Assembly (NCBI RefSeq): GCF_001949145.1
Contig: NW_019091654.1
Span: forward strand, 344,084-385,093
DNA: 41,010 nucleotides
Direction of reading: 5' to 3'
Origin: Acanthaster planci
Taxonomy: Eukaryota > Echinodermata > Asteroidea > Valvatida > Acanthasteridae
Numbering within the stretch: the stretch's first letter is position 1; every line of letters begins with the position of its first letter. Positions 1 to 12,145 of this stretch are shown piece by piece. The notes under the pieces were generated by a model that did not search any database, was not told where the DNA came from, and worked only from the letters and a program-made list of their open reading frames with translations. A program made the translations under genes and the position numbers.

Positions 1-22
1 TAGACGGATCCACAGCTAAATG
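1..22 (-). CDS. RIC1: RIC1 coding exon 14 (cut by window edge)
   Basis: The first 22 bases after acceptor ttattacag encode HLAVDPS in phase 0. This continues SNWPLR and aligns with the FSAIDKLG segment of vertebrate RIC1. Confidence 0.75.
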
Positions 23-3000
23 CTGTAATAAGGAACTTATTGGAATGGGACCAAGAAGAGATTAGTTGATGGCCATATCACGGAATGAATATGACAGGAC
101 GTGCCACTGGTTACTGCCAAAGACAAAGAAGGACCCACATCTCTAAGGACCGAACCCACTCAAATAAAACTTATTAAGGATAAACCTACCCTCAGCGGCC
201 AGTTGCTGGCCATGTAACTGTACGGTAAGGACAGGATTTGCCACTGTTTGTTGCCAATCAGCACACTACTCCCCGATGGCTCACAAACTGAAACTGGCAC
301 AGAATCAAGACATATCAAATTCAAGTCCTCACAGGCTAATTGTTAATAAATAACCCTTCAAATTCAGGCTTGAATGAAGTCTACAGATGGCATTCAAACA
401 CCTTTTATGAGATCCAAACATGTCATATCATCACACAGAGGGCAAAAATTTCTCTGTCAAAGTATAAAGCTCACTTCACTTTGTGTGGTAAGAAACTCTG
501 CGACTGCCAGGCCAAACTGCAGCATTCCTCTGAGGCGAGTCAAATGTGAACTTTCCTCGTCACAAACTTGATTGGAATGGTGCAGCATGTACTCACCTGG
601 TGCATTACCCTGTGAAGGAACTGAGACTGGGCTCTGGTCCAACGGGACGTCAGCCTGACCTGTCTTCAGTATCGTATCGCCCGTGTTCAGATATAACCGG
701 TCTTCTCCTTGCAGAAACAAGTGCTCGTGGTTGGACTGCAGAAGGTTAGGAATCAACAAAAGCCAAGATAAAACATATACCCCCCGGCACTGTAACTAAC
801 GTACACATCTTTCCACGGTGTTCCCAAGGACTATCACTTGCTAACAGGATTTCACAACAAAAAAGTAAAGTAACAGCACACATGGGAGGCTTCGCATGTT
901 AACACAGAGCCTTTACCCACCATGCAAGGGTTGGTGGTCAGGGCGCTTTTGACAAACGCTACCAACAGTAACTCCCCGGCTAGCTGATCGGGCTGCTGAA
1001 CGACAGGTGGGAAGGGTATACCAGCACCAGAAGTCCGTCTGTCTTGGCTGGACTGGGGAGCGGTCGTCAGCCACAGATTGTAACCTTCTGGATCCCAATC
1101 CTGCATGGCAAAGCAGAAACAAATAAGATCAGTGCAAAAACTAATGTAACACGACAGAAAAATGGGGTCGGGTTGAGCAAGCCAGCCTTGCTTCTGGGAC
1201 ATGAAAGTTTATAAAAACGAAGCCTGAAAGCCTGAGAAGCCGCGATTTGGAGGTAAAAGAACTAATCTTGGACATTCTTTTGGAAGGAGCTTAGACATTT
1301 TTCTTCAGAAAACAGAAGCCATTAGCCTAACAAACTCCACACCTTTGAGGGAATAATTCAAGGGCAACCAAGGTCATGACCTCTAGACCCTCAGCAGAAT
1401 TTCAGAACCACTGGAAAGTGGTCACTCACCATGGACTGAACGTGCAGTGGGTAAGGCCTGCTTGTATCTGGACAAAGCCTGCCAACGAAAATGGATAAAA
1501 AGAACTTGACACCCAAACTCATATGGAAAAACAAACACAAACAGATTTCCTCAACGGCTTACGGGCTCATTGCCAAACCCGGTGAAATCCTTTTAAAAAG
1601 ATTGCTGTGAGCTTATGACAAATAAAAAAAGGAGGTATCCCAATATTAAAATCATAACAAACCTAAATAACATCAAGAGTCAACTCATTAAACACTCACA
1701 AGTCACACTGAGTAAACTTCAAAGTCAGAAATATAAAAAATTGTACGGGTCTGGCATTTTTTCTGTTCAGGGTTATATGACAGGTTCTAAATCGACCAAA
1801 GTTTAAAGCAAAATATTTAAACAACATCAAGCAGCACTGAGGATTGATGTCAGGACAAAAGGAATTACACTAAACCTATTTTCAGGTCTCACCCGTAATC
1901 TCCGCTGAAAGTACACATGAGCAATGCTCCAAAGACACTCCAGAGAGCCAATCCGCCCTGTTGCCAGGCGTAGGCCAAAGCGCAGCCATCGGGGGTCCAC
2001 TTCACTATGGAAACAGGCCCCGCTGCTTGGCAACCATCTGGTAACAATCAATGAGATGTACACAACTTGTAGTTACGTCACTCTTTAAGGACTTACAATT
2101 TTGAGTGAGTTTTAAGTTCTCAAATTTCCCAAAAAGAACTATTTGAAATTATCTCCAACAAATCTTGGTCACATACAACTTTTAATAGGGCTTTTAAAGC
2201 TGCGTGGTGACCGGTTTGAGTTTTGCCTGCGTAGAGGCCTCACGTGGTAGCCATCATGCAAGGTAGTTCTTTTGTTCCACAAGGAAACCTTCTTTGTGCA
2301 TACCCTGTGGAACAAAAGAACTGGCCTGGAATATGCAGACATGCAAAACTTCCATAGTAGACGTTTTTCAACAGCTCTTTGTAAGAACTTAGTACACTGT
2401 TTTAATCTTAGTCTGACAAAGGGAGAAATTCACAGCTCTGTATACCAACGTGAGCTTCTCTTCAGACTCTTGGTGGACTTGCTATCAAAGCCCTGCATGC
2501 AGCTCCACATTTCATACAAATTTCATTCCGTTCTGTTACCTGGAAAGTCAGAACTGGAGAGTGTTAACCGATGTGACAACAGCAGGGCACCAGTTACCTC
2601 GTCAACAGCAAAAACCACACCTTGACCACTGCACGAAATATCAAAACAAAGGTATGCTGATTACATTAATATCTCAAGCAGCGTTGTTACGATTTTTACA
2701 AGATCAAAAGTAACAATAATAAAAGCAGTCTAGAAACATTTGACCCCAACGTGTATCTTTCAGTGCATGCCCTATCAAGCGCAGAGTTTCCAAAAAATGA
2801 AACAAGCAAAATTCAATAAAAACCTTGCAATTCTCTCGACAAATCGCTTAGTGCAGTAACAAAGAACAGTACAAAAAAGACTGGTAGATTTGTATGATAG
2901 ACATAACATACGACGTCTTGTGGCAACATCACGGAAGCAACTCTCTTTTATGATTGAAAACGGCTGGTTCTTCTCAGGACCCCACAACTCACAAAAGAAC

Positions 3001-6000
3001 TTAAATTCCACAGTGCCATTGACTACATGGCACGACTGACTAGAATGACGAACATCATAATTGGGACTGTGTAAAAGTCCAGGATGCAACACATGCATCG
3101 ATGAGAAATGGGATCACCCACAAGCCACAGCTCCTATAGGCCTTCATGTTAATGCTAGCTATAGCTGGGTCAATTTGGACAGGGCCGGATATATTTGGAC
3201 AGGGCCGGACATACTTGGACAGGCCGTACACGATGAGACGATACTTATGGTTGATGGCGACGCAGCATGCAGTGGTGATGTCTGGTGCCCAGACTGCATG
3301 TACTGCCTGAGGGAGAAAAACACAGACGGGATCCTGAGTTGTTATATTGTGTAATTTAGTCCTGAGAAAAGATTACTTTGTGTAACTTGATGATGCTCTG
3401 AGAAAGTTACAGTGCAACGAATCAGCCACTGGTTTTCTGGAAAGAGGAGTGTTTAGGATAATTCATTCATAAACGTTTCAAGTAAGAACGCAGTAGGAAC
3501 TACAAATACTGTATGATTTTCTCAACACTGCATATGACAAGCCACCATCATTGGGGCGTCCACACTTAATTCTACGGTTCTCATATTTCTTTGGCCTTTA
3601 GAAACTTTTAAGAATTTTTTTTCTAGGTAGGAAATACAAGACAGGGTTGGTGGCAGAGATAAACTTTTTCCCCCGTCGGTAGGCACAAAACCAAAACGGG
3701 TTGGTCAGAAATAAGAACCATGGAATTAACTATGGAGACCCTTATACAAGCAGGTGGACTTCCTGATCTCTGACCTCACATGGGACTTCTATCAACAGGC
3801 TCTGGCTACACGTAATGCTGACTTCTTGCCAAGCCTAATGACTCAACAACTGACATATGGCAACTTTCATTGAGATATAAACCAATCCATGCATAATGCA
3901 TTTTCCATTTAAACTTTATGTGCATGTCGAACTTGCAGCTTCTTACGGTAGGTTGCATTGCAGGTGCATGGGCTGTTAATGCTAACAGGATGCAACAGGT
4001 GGATGTCCAAATTGAACATGTATTTTTCATGCATTTGCACAATATGAATATTCTTGGTATACAATATATGCAGCTAGAATCTACATGTATACCATATTTT
4101 TCTGCATGAGAATTGAGAATTTAAAATAATATTCCCTGCGTTTTTGTACATCCGGTGTGCCGTATACCGATATAACCACATTTGTTCCTTGACTGCCATC
4201 TATGGGTAATTCCAGAAATTAGGGGTCCAAAAGTGTGACATTTTTGTGTCCCTGTTACATCTGACCTTTGTTATTTGACATGGAAATATCACCAGAATTG
4301 ATTTCAAACTATTACTATTTGTTTGGCAGGTAATTTGCATTAATCATCACTCTAGAAAATTAGAAAATGTGTTCTGAACTTACAAAACCATATGTCAGAT
4401 GTGACAGAGACACGAAAAAAACGGACCCCTAATTTCTGGAATAAACCTCATATCAACAGGAACTCTGACATCTTTCACCCACCATGTCAGTTTTCACTAG
4501 GATGTAAAACTGAGTGTTATATCAAAACAAACCACTTGGTTTCCTCTCTCTAATGCAAACAAACAGTCACTAAAAAAAACCTGCATCGAGAGTTTTTAAC
4601 CCCACAAAATGAGTCATTTTGTGGGGTCCAGTCAAATATGACCTTTCACCCTAACAGTCCTCCATCCTCTGATTTCAATATTTTGCTCCATACACCCTAG
4701 GGTGTCAGGACTAATATTCCTGACTATCAGCAGCATTAGTTCCTTACTCTTGGTTCAAACTTGCTGTTCTCTGCGGTCAGGAAAGCTGCTCTACCATCTG
4801 ACAGGACGACGGCCAGGCCTCCAAGGATCATGCTGTACTCAGACTGCTTGAAGGACAGGGTGGTGTCACCCAATGTTGACTCTGCAAGTTCAAAGGTTCA
4901 CGGGGTTATCATTTTTTACCCCACATGTACAGATTCCAGGAAGACAGTCAAAATACATCACTGGCTGTGAAAACATATAGGCTCGGCAGATTGAACAGTG
5001 AAAATATATGCTCATTTCCTGCGAATTTTCCGAGAATTTTGATGGGGATCTGAAGGAACCTTGGCCTTTAAGCCTACTTAAAATGTACCTCTGAATAAGA
5101 AAAAAAGTCGCATTTAAAGGTAATAGACTTGTTCAATAAACTGAGCTACATGTAAGGGTAAGTGTCACTGCGTTTAAAACAACTGTAATTGAGACACCTG
5201 TGCTTGTTCGTTCTAACTCCCTTTTGCATTAGTTTTCTAAATTAATAAACAATCAATTGCAAGTAATAGGAGACCGTGCTTCAAACCTCCAACCTAACTG
5301 CCCTTTGAAGCAAAATTCAGCTTGAAGAAGCAGACCCTTTTGGGGCGCAAAAGTTTTGGTACAAATGTAACCAAAGGCAGATCAATTCCGAATGACTGTT
5401 TCAATTACTGTCAATTTAATTTAAACCAGGTTTGATAAACACAAATTCTAGGCAGGAAACAGATAACTCATTTCCTGTCAACAGCTGAATGGAACAGATG
5501 TTTCATGTTATTACTGCTGTCGAAAACAATTTACAAATACACTGTATGAACAATACAATTACATGTTAGAAGTGGGAAATTTATGACTCGTGGACTGGAT
5601 CACATAAAATTGTCCCTGCTGTTCCAACTGGATCCGTTCAATGCAACAAGAATACATATGCAACCATAGAATGTAACATGAAGCACAAACATGGCTACAG
5701 ATCATGAAGTGTCAAGCACATGGTATTGATTTCACTTTAATCATTCCAGGAAGTGCCAAGGCACCAACAGGATAGCATAAGCATTTACACAGTAAATACA
5801 CTGAAAGCTTATCTTTGAGGAATTTCTTCTAAGTGGCATGACTGAGGGGCTCTTTTATGTTGCCAACATTTTTTTCAGTCCTTCCCGATGTTGGATAGTC
5901 ATGTCAGACACATTGCAACACGGAATTCAAATCTCTTTTCTATCTTCGGCTATCAAGAAACGTTAATGGACATAAAAAATGCTTAAAGAGTTGATTTACA

Positions 6001-9000
6001 CGAGGAAATTTGATCTAAAAAATTACATCTCACTGCAGTACACTGTACCATGAAATCATCAAACATTTTCCCCTGCAAAATCACTATTTCAACAGGACTG
6101 TACTTTCTACCCTACTCTGAAATATGAATTTTGGAAAAACTACGACTCAACAAAATGTACTGGACTATTCTTAGTTCCCTTTTCCTCTAAAACGACACAA
6201 CATATAGCATTACTACCTACCTCGGGACTGCTGCAAGTCTATTGAGAACGGAATGGCCCTGATTGATATATCCATCAAGTTACGGCAACTGCCATCCCAT
6301 CCTACTCGCATCAACAGGCCGTTGCCAGTAGCAACCAAGAGGTCATCCTTCAGGCAGCACAGGCTATGAGAAAAAAGCACCCCCCCAAAAAAAGAGGTAA
6401 CCAAACAAGCTTTGTGAAAAAATTAAATCGGATACAAAAAGACTTTGGATACTTTTGGATACAATTGATACATTCAAGCTGCATATACTTAAGTGAACAG
6501 GTAAATCGCACCTCAACACTTAACTTCATAAAGCCCTGGTTAACAGCCATTGCTCAACATTTGAAGTAACAGCTCGCAACTGGTATTCATCTACAGTTTG
6601 CTGATCAATATGGCAAGAACCATTTTCCACTGAGCAAAGTCAAATTAAAGATCCTCTTGAGGCATATTTCCACTTGTGGCTTACACAGCCTTAGAAATGA
6701 CATTCAGGCATGTCCAGGGTAAACAAAGATCCCACCTGTTGACGCCGCCTGGTATCTGTAATGTATAGGAGTATGAGATCTTCAGCATGGGAACTGCATT
6801 CGTATCAGCTTCGGTCGCATCCCACCTGTAGTGGGTGGAGCTAAAAAACCCCAAACAATCGAACATTGTTTCTTGAGGACTTTACACAATGTGCACTTTC
6901 AAAAGCAAAATTTCGACATTATGCTTATTAAGCTTGTTTTTATGATTCGTAATGCAGCACAATTATTTACAAGCGACGGACTAATGTTGGTCCAATCCAT
7001 AGCATCCTCTACCAGTACTTGCATGGATCTTGTAAAAACGAATTGAAAAAAATCAACAGCATCAGTTTAGTTCTCGCTCGGACTTTGCCTAAAATTCACT
7101 TGTTGTTTCCAGGTTACCTGGATTGTTTTGTAGAGAAGAGTTTCTGGCCACCTTCGTGTTGTACTTTGAAGAGAAGCAAGTGACCAAGGGATGTCTGCCA
7201 GAAAAAAAAGATACATTTGGAACCTATAAAGATGACTTCAGAGGGATTCTGACTAGTGACCGTCATAATACAGCCTACAGCCCCTTCAACAGCTGAGGCA
7301 TTGGGCCTTATCCATCAGTCTCCAATACGATCCTCATCAATGTTGTAGGATTGCCAACGGTGTTACCCTACTTGAAAAGTTCTTCTTTGTGTCCACGGGA
7401 GAACCCAGCATGGTATGCATTCATACCAAGGTTACCCTATCTCATAGATTCTGTTCTGTGACTGGCCGACAGCTTATACATGTAACATTATTACTGAAAT
7501 GCTTAACAAACAAGACAACACAATGTGCCAGAACTTCAAGTTACTGGTAGTGTGGATGTCAATTAAGCTCACACCATATAACAGTGTGCATGAACTAGAC
7601 TGCACATGTACAGCCAGGCACAAAGTACATTCCTGTTCTGAATTTCAATCAAATCACTATCATTTGTGAATTTACCAATTTTGAAACTTTTTTTATTTTG
7701 TTTACTGATTAGCGTTGCTTAACTTATGTACATGCAGTCAACCAGGACTTGTATAAATGTAAACTGTTTGAGTTCCTCATTTCCATATTACATGTATTAC
7801 ATGTACCAGTCCATGGGGAAATGACGTCAGACGAGAACCAAATGCCAACAAACATGACAAAATGCCACCTTCTTGTTGATTGGCCAAGTTTGGCATTACC
7901 GTAGTTAAATGTACTGACTTCAGTTCCTTTCCAACTCACCCCAACTGCCAAGACAGTGCAGTCTGGTCGCCACTGAACACAATGGTTGGTTCCCAGTACA
8001 ATGAGAGAATCATCTGATCGTCTGTATGTCACCACCAGGACACAGGGCTACATAAGATATGCATGCAGAGGAGTTTTTTTTTCATTTTAGGAAACTTTTT
8101 AACGTACAAGTATAATTAAGAAAATAATTCTCACAGCTTCTTGCAAAAAAAATGGAAATTGAATGCAGCATGGTAAATTACAGATCAAATCGATCATCGT
8201 TGTTCTACAGATCATTAACTTTAACCCATCAAAATCCTCCAAAATCCTTTTCTGCAAAGTGGAGGAATTTGGAGGATTCAGGGTGTATGGAAAAATTGCA
8301 TGGCTGATTTTGAAGGATGTCATACATGAAGGTCGTGGATTAGACCTTATCTTGTTTGTGCTTAGTCAAGCACAAATTCAGCCCGATATTTCTTTTGAAT
8401 CAACTGCACAGCTCAAGAATGCCATTTTCACTGCCTCAACATAATGACAGGAATTGCCGGAGGATTTTGAAGGATTTGGGCAGTTATGCACACCTCCAAA
8501 TGACATTTCCAAGAAATTTTGGAGGATTTTGGAGGATTTGGGCTGAATGCAATTTTTTCACATTGAAAATCAGAGGATTCAGGATGGTTCCGAGTAAAAA
8601 GGCCTAGGGGGTTACTGTCAAAAACTAATCTGCCTGAAATACACATGTGAACCTGGACTAATTTCAGAAAATATTCCAGGCAAAATAGAAAAGTAGCACA
8701 CAAGAAACCAACGAAAGAGAAATGAACAAGGAAGGAAACACGACATAAAGAAGACAACATGAAAGAGAAAGGAACAAATATGCATGTACAAGCTGTAGGA
8801 GTGAGGGAAAAAACAAGGAAATTCCAAGCCACGCAGGACTTTGTGTAGAGCCTTTCAATTTGTCATGACATTTCACATTCAAGACAGAGAAGTAACAGAT
8901 AAGATCATTAGCCTCAGGAAATTCTGCACGTGTTGCAGAAACAATGTTTACAGCATGGAAAGTAAAAGAAGAGAAGGAACTAATACTAAATAGAAAGAGA

Positions 9001-12000
9001 CAAGAAAAATTAAACTATAACTGTCAATCCGATACCATGCTATTTAGAAGGCAGCTAAGCTTTTGAAAACAAAATCCACTGAAAATACTGCAAAACCATG
9101 TTTGGGGCTTTTCAATATTTGGGTGTGATTAATTAACTGAACAAGGAAAAGAGAAAAGTATAAAACAAGCAGGACAAAGAAGCCAAAAAACGTCACAAGA
9201 AAAACAAAATAATACAACACCTACTGCATGATGCAAATCAGTTTTGTCCACAGTTAACTGGACACCAGTGAAAGTTGAAATCAAACACTACTGCTTTACA
9301 GCAAAACAGCAACAAAAATCCCCACCACATCAGCCCTCTTAGAACCAGACCAGCAGGTTTTATTGCAATCAAAGAAATTTCTTTGACCAATCCTGGTGTG
9401 CTTTCTTAAACAAGAGACATCACACCTCTGTACACAGAGCTTCCTTCAGGGGTTTAATGTTTACCAGGTTCAGTGTCATCAGCCAGACAATGACTCACAG
9501 CACAACACACTTCCAACATTTCCTGTTGGAAGCGAATTTAACTGCTTTGAGTACTGTGACTTTCAATATACATGTACCTGCATGTTTGTGCGTTGTATAA
9601 TTTAATGGTGCATGTGTAACATACTTGCATAGGTGCACTTCCACAGTACATCATGAACAAATGTTATTTAATTAAATTCTAATTCCAGTCTAAGTTCTCA
9701 GCGTGAGTCTGAGCTCTCTTCTTTGTGAGTCATTATGTGTCACTTCAACCCTGACTTCTACTATCACGGTGTATGCACTTGTCTGATGCAAGCCACAGCC
9801 TTGGGTCAGATCTTTATGAAAGTTATAAATCTCCTTGATCTTAGGCGTGCACAGTTCAGGTGTGAATACTTCACATGATTTTACATATATTTACAAAAAG
9901 TGCCATTTCTGGTTAAAATCTTAAAAAAAAAAAACCTGCTTTACTTGAAGAATGGGAGAAAGAAACTGAAGCACATTCCAAGGGAAACGAGAATAACAAT
10001 AGCATAGAAACAGCCTTGTTCTGTGATTTTCCACACCTGCACGTCTGTGCAAAGCACCTTTTAACCATATAATATCAGATGGCTAAAGATTTGATACTAG
10101 GCGTATTGTTTGCTTTCAGGAGTACGCAAGGTAAAGAGGCTTCCATGTGATAGGGCGCTCTGGTGTACTTGTACGCGCTGTTGCGACACGCATGACTGGG
10201 TAGGTACATGTGTAACTTGACCTATATATGTTTGTTTACTCCTGTTCATGTGAGGGAGGTCACAAGTGCGCCATGTCAAATATGGTATTATGCAAAGGGA
10301 AACCTGGTTATGCAAATTTAGAAGTGTGAAAAACTTCTGACCAATGAGATGAGCCGCCTCCATGTCCGCTTCTGGCTCGTAGTGCGACTGTAATTTTCTG
10401 ATCACTCTGTCACAGCCTTTTATAGCAGGCAGAACTTTTGTTAGCTTGTCTGGATTACTTTTGCCTGCCGCCTCCCTGATCGACCACCTTCAGGTCGAGT
10501 TAGATCATATGAGATTTTCGGTAGTCTCACATTGTAAACTATAATTGCTTGCTTTGGCTATAATTTTAAGTTACTTGGATGAGCCACCAGGGCTGTCACT
10601 GGAGGCTGGTGTTAAGTACATTTACGTCCCATTACATTATTGGTGTGTTTATAGGCCCTAACCAGCAATATCTTCTTAGGCTGCCTAACTTAAGTTCGGC
10701 ATTGGCTGGGAGGTTAATTAGCTACTGCTGGCAATTTTTTGGCAGACTCAGACAGTCAGCAACCAACCCGTTCTTTATGCTTATAAGCGAATTACTGATA
10801 TTGCTTCTTAAGTTTCCAATGTGTAACTTATAAGTGCATATCATTCACATACTCCTGACTGAAGGTGCAGCATCAGTGGGAGTACTAGAATTCATTTGTA
10901 ATGTGTTTCAAGTGCATTTCATATCACGTTTGCTTCATTGGGGTTAGAGGTTTTCTGACTTCATGTCCAACATCAGTGGGAAACCTCTACTACGTTGCCC
11001 TTCCCTTCAATGAGTTTTCAAGTGTATGCATTTCGAGGATGCTTATTAGGTTTTGATGTATGTGACTTCCCGACTGAATGTTCAATATCGGTGGGAAGAT
11101 GCACAAAATATTACATTTGTCTTGGATTTTTCTTTGGGCATGGTGCCCGTGGTTTGGGTTTGGTGTGCCTGCTCATGCTTAAATGTTTTGTCAATAGTCA
11201 CCTGTGCTTGCATTGTTTTAATGACATTTTATCCGGATCACCATTACGATCGGTGTCCGGGATGCATTTTATGCTTTAAACTTTTTCCTTAGCTGTGGCA
11301 TCAGCTCAGACTTTGAACAGATTTTCCGAGTTTTCATTTGTGCCCAAGTATAATACAAGTGTAATGAAAGTGACAGTACTTAAAGCAGTTAAGCTAAATT
11401 CATTTCAAACAGGAATAGTCAACCAGCCATTTTTCTAAAAAGTTTATCTCTGAAAGCAACTGTGAAACATGTTAAACATTTAAAATTAAGCTTAACCATG
11501 ATTCATGCTATTTCTTAAAGTACTACTAGGCCTTAGGCCTACTTGTACCTACCACAGGCCTGTTTACACATGTAAGTACAATTTTCATTTTTAAAGCAAA
11601 ATCAAAATTCAAAACAGCCTTCATGGCCTAGGCAGAAAAGCTTTTGCCAAATATTTTATTATGAAATAATACCTCAGTAAATAAGAACTGCTAGCCATGA
11701 TAATGATATTGATAACAATTTAGACTTGGCCTTAATAAAAAAAAATACTAAAATAGGGGCCTAACTAATGTACTGACAATGACAAGAAGGTAATCTTTGC
11801 AGACATTTTGACCATCATGACCATGCCAATCATTGCTTCGTAAGGGAATGGACAATAACATGTCAGTTCATAACGTGTAAAGCAAGCCGGCTAATTACAG
11901 TGAAGTCCAACGTCCAGACGTTAGGCCTACAGTACAGTATTATTAGTCCTACTTTAGGCCTAATAGTAGTAGTTACAAGTTTCAATCCGATTGGGTTAAA

Positions 12001-12145
12001 TTACCTTGCACTGCCAGATATGAATGGACTGCGAAGTAACCACAGCAAAAAGTGATCTGTCCCGTGAAGCTAAAACCTCTTGGACTGCTTCTGCTTTGAC
12101 AGAAGGCACGTCTAGATGTTTGGGCCACCCCACGGGAAAATACAT
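1..12145 (-). CDS. RIC1: RIC1, N-terminal 14 coding exons (Rab6 exchange factor subunit), partial
   Basis: RIC1 pairs with RGP1 to activate Rab6 on Golgi membranes, which drives retrograde endosome-to-Golgi traffic. Coding exons, in transcript order: 12145-12005, 8047-7940, 7194-7118, 6825-6736, 6363-6221, 4881-4748, 3306-3215, 2628-2540, 2037-1893, 1478-1430, 1100-921, 735-597, 293-190 and 22-1 (continuing off the edge). They total 1513 coding bases, about 504 residues. All junctions are GT-AG and all phases agree. Recognisable RIC1 signatures are the start [103 protein letters not shown] and [12 protein letters not shown]. This region corresponds to the WD40 propeller part of RIC1; the C-terminal half is outside the window. 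The match is from remembered vertebrate RIC1, not a database search. Confidence 0.95.
190..293 (-). CDS. RIC1: RIC1 coding exon 13
   Basis: 104 bp, phase 1 to 0, with acceptor tgtgccag and donor gtaggt. It contains [20 protein letters not shown], aligning with HWHVVQISSTYLESNWPI of vertebrate RIC1. Confidence 0.92.
597..735 (-). CDS. RIC1: RIC1 coding exon 12
   Basis: 139 bp, phase 0 to 1, with acceptor cttctgcag and donor gtgagt. It contains [16 protein letters not shown], near identical to vertebrate [14 protein letters not shown]. The rest is a variable loop. Confidence 0.94.
921..1100 (-). CDS. RIC1: RIC1 coding exon 11
   Basis: 180 bp, 60 codons, phase 0 to 0, with acceptor ccatgcag and donor gtgggt. 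It begins [11 protein letters not shown] and ends [12 protein letters not shown], both strong RIC1 signatures. Confidence 0.95.
1430..1478 (-). CDS. RIC1: RIC1 coding exon 10 (microexon-like)
   Basis: 49 bp, phase 2 to 0, with acceptor gttggcag and donor gtgagt. It encodes [16 protein letters not shown], aligning with DPLKINSM of vertebrate RIC1. It is required to restore phase between exons 9 and 11. Confidence 0.9.
1893..2037 (-). CDS. RIC1: RIC1 coding exon 9
   Basis: 145 bp, phase 1 to 2, with acceptor ttaccag and donor gtgaga. It contains [20 protein letters not shown] followed by [13 protein letters not shown], a WD-like blade. Confidence 0.93.
2265..2322. repeat. Perfect 17-bp inverted repeat with 24-base loop
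   Basis: agttcttttgttccaca at 2265-2281 and tgtggaacaaaagaact at 2306-2322 are exact complements, in the RIC1 intron between exons 8 and 9. It would form a stable stem in the transcript. Confidence 0.9.
2540..2628 (-). CDS. RIC1: RIC1 coding exon 8
   Basis: 89 bp, phase 2 to 1, with acceptor cgtgcag and donor gtaaca. It encodes [20 protein letters not shown], matching the vertebrate VQVYTID..TGAMLLSHKLEL segment. Confidence 0.92.
3179..3232. repeat. Short tandem repeat overlapping a RIC1 splice donor
   Basis: The unit agggccggatatatttggac repeats as agggccggacatacttggac and then aggcc, with period 20. The gtatgt donor of RIC1 exon 7 (reverse of acatac, 3209-3214) lies in the second unit. 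Confidence 0.85.
3215..3306 (-). CDS. RIC1: RIC1 coding exon 7
   Basis: 92 bp, phase 0 to 2, with acceptor ccctcaggcag (the upstream ag of this tandem pair is also possible) and donor gtatgt. It contains [20 protein letters not shown]. The donor lies inside a short tandem repeat (see the findings). Confidence 0.9.
4209..4442. mobile_element. MITE with perfect 20-bp terminal inverted repeats
   Basis: attccagaaattaggggtcc at the left end and ggacccctaatttctggaat at the right end are exact complements. Similarity continues inward for about 60 bases, to ctgttacatctgac and gtcagatgtgacag. No coding capacity. Flanks are ta on the left and aa on the right, so a TA target duplication is possible but not intact. 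It lies in the RIC1 intron between exons 6 and 7. Confidence 0.88.
4599..4627. repeat. Near-perfect 29-bp palindrome
   Basis: accccacaaaatga and tcattttgtggggt are exact complements around a single central g. Function unknown. Confidence 0.9.
4748..4881 (-). CDS. RIC1: RIC1 coding exon 6
   Basis: 134 bp, phase 1 to 0, with acceptor cttgcag and donor gtaagg. It encodes [20 protein letters not shown], matching the EYCATLDGFAVVFNDGK region of vertebrate RIC1. Confidence 0.92.
6221..6363 (-). CDS. RIC1: RIC1 coding exon 5
   Basis: 143 bp, phase 2 to 1, with acceptor ctcatag and donor gtaggt. It contains [20 protein letters not shown] and [15 protein letters not shown], close to the EDLLVATSDGLL and VPFSVDLQSSR stretches of vertebrate RIC1. 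Confidence 0.94.
6736..6825 (-). CDS. RIC1: RIC1 coding exon 4
   Basis: 90 bp, phase 2 to 2, with acceptor ctacag and donor gtggga. It encodes [20 protein letters not shown] and onwards. This is a less conserved segment, placed by phase continuity and by its position between two well-conserved exons. Confidence 0.82.
7118..7194 (-). CDS. RIC1: RIC1 coding exon 3
   Basis: 77 bp, phase 0 to 2, with acceptor ctggcag and donor gtaacc. It encodes [16 protein letters not shown], aligning with the GYILFFHI strand of vertebrate RIC1. Confidence 0.9.
7940..8047 (-). CDS. RIC1: RIC1 coding exon 2
   Basis: 36 codons, phase 0 to 0, with acceptor tatgtag and donor gtgagt. It contains VLVVTYRR and [12 protein letters not shown], which is the WRPD motif of the first WD-like blade. 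Confidence 0.93.
8229..8590. repeat. Degenerate repeats of a GGAGGATTT word
   Basis: Forms such as ggaggatttgaaggatttgg, ggaggattttggaggatttg and the reverse form aatcctccaaaatcc recur several times on both strands. They probably derive from a decayed tandem repeat. Confidence 0.55.
10855..11100. repeat. Loose tandem repeat, about 100-115 bp period
   Basis: catcagtggga at 10871 and 10971 and atatcggtggga near 11085 recur with similar flanks (ctgact.., tttcaagtgcattt / tttcaagtgtatgcattt). Identity is low between units. Confidence 0.4.
12005..12145 (-). CDS. RIC1: RIC1 coding exon 1 (start codon)
   Basis: Encodes 47 residues starting [11 protein letters not shown] and ending SIHIWQCK. The start is chosen because vertebrate RIC1 begins MYF.xGWPK. 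The donor is gtaa directly after TGCAAG and the exon ends in phase 0. Confidence 0.93.

Larger units (their letters stand above)
8048..12004 (-). other. RIC1 intron 1 (about 4 kb)
   Basis: The largest RIC1 intron in view, bounded by a clear donor and acceptor. It holds the GGAGGATTT-rich repeat at its 3' end, a purine-rich plus strand over about 8670-9010, and a loose repeat near 10855-11100. No coding exon was recognised on either strand. Confidence 0.85.

Noticed and set aside
8428-8882. Overlapping minus-strand frames encoding Phe/Leu/Cys-rich, membrane-like peptides
   Set aside because: The plus strand here is purine-rich, which gives hydrophobic codons on the minus strand in several frames at once. 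It lies within RIC1 intron 1 with no supporting splice signals.
10097-10405. 102-codon minus-strand frame in RIC1 intron 1
   Set aside because: No homology recognised, and RIC1 exons 1 and 2 join in phase without it.
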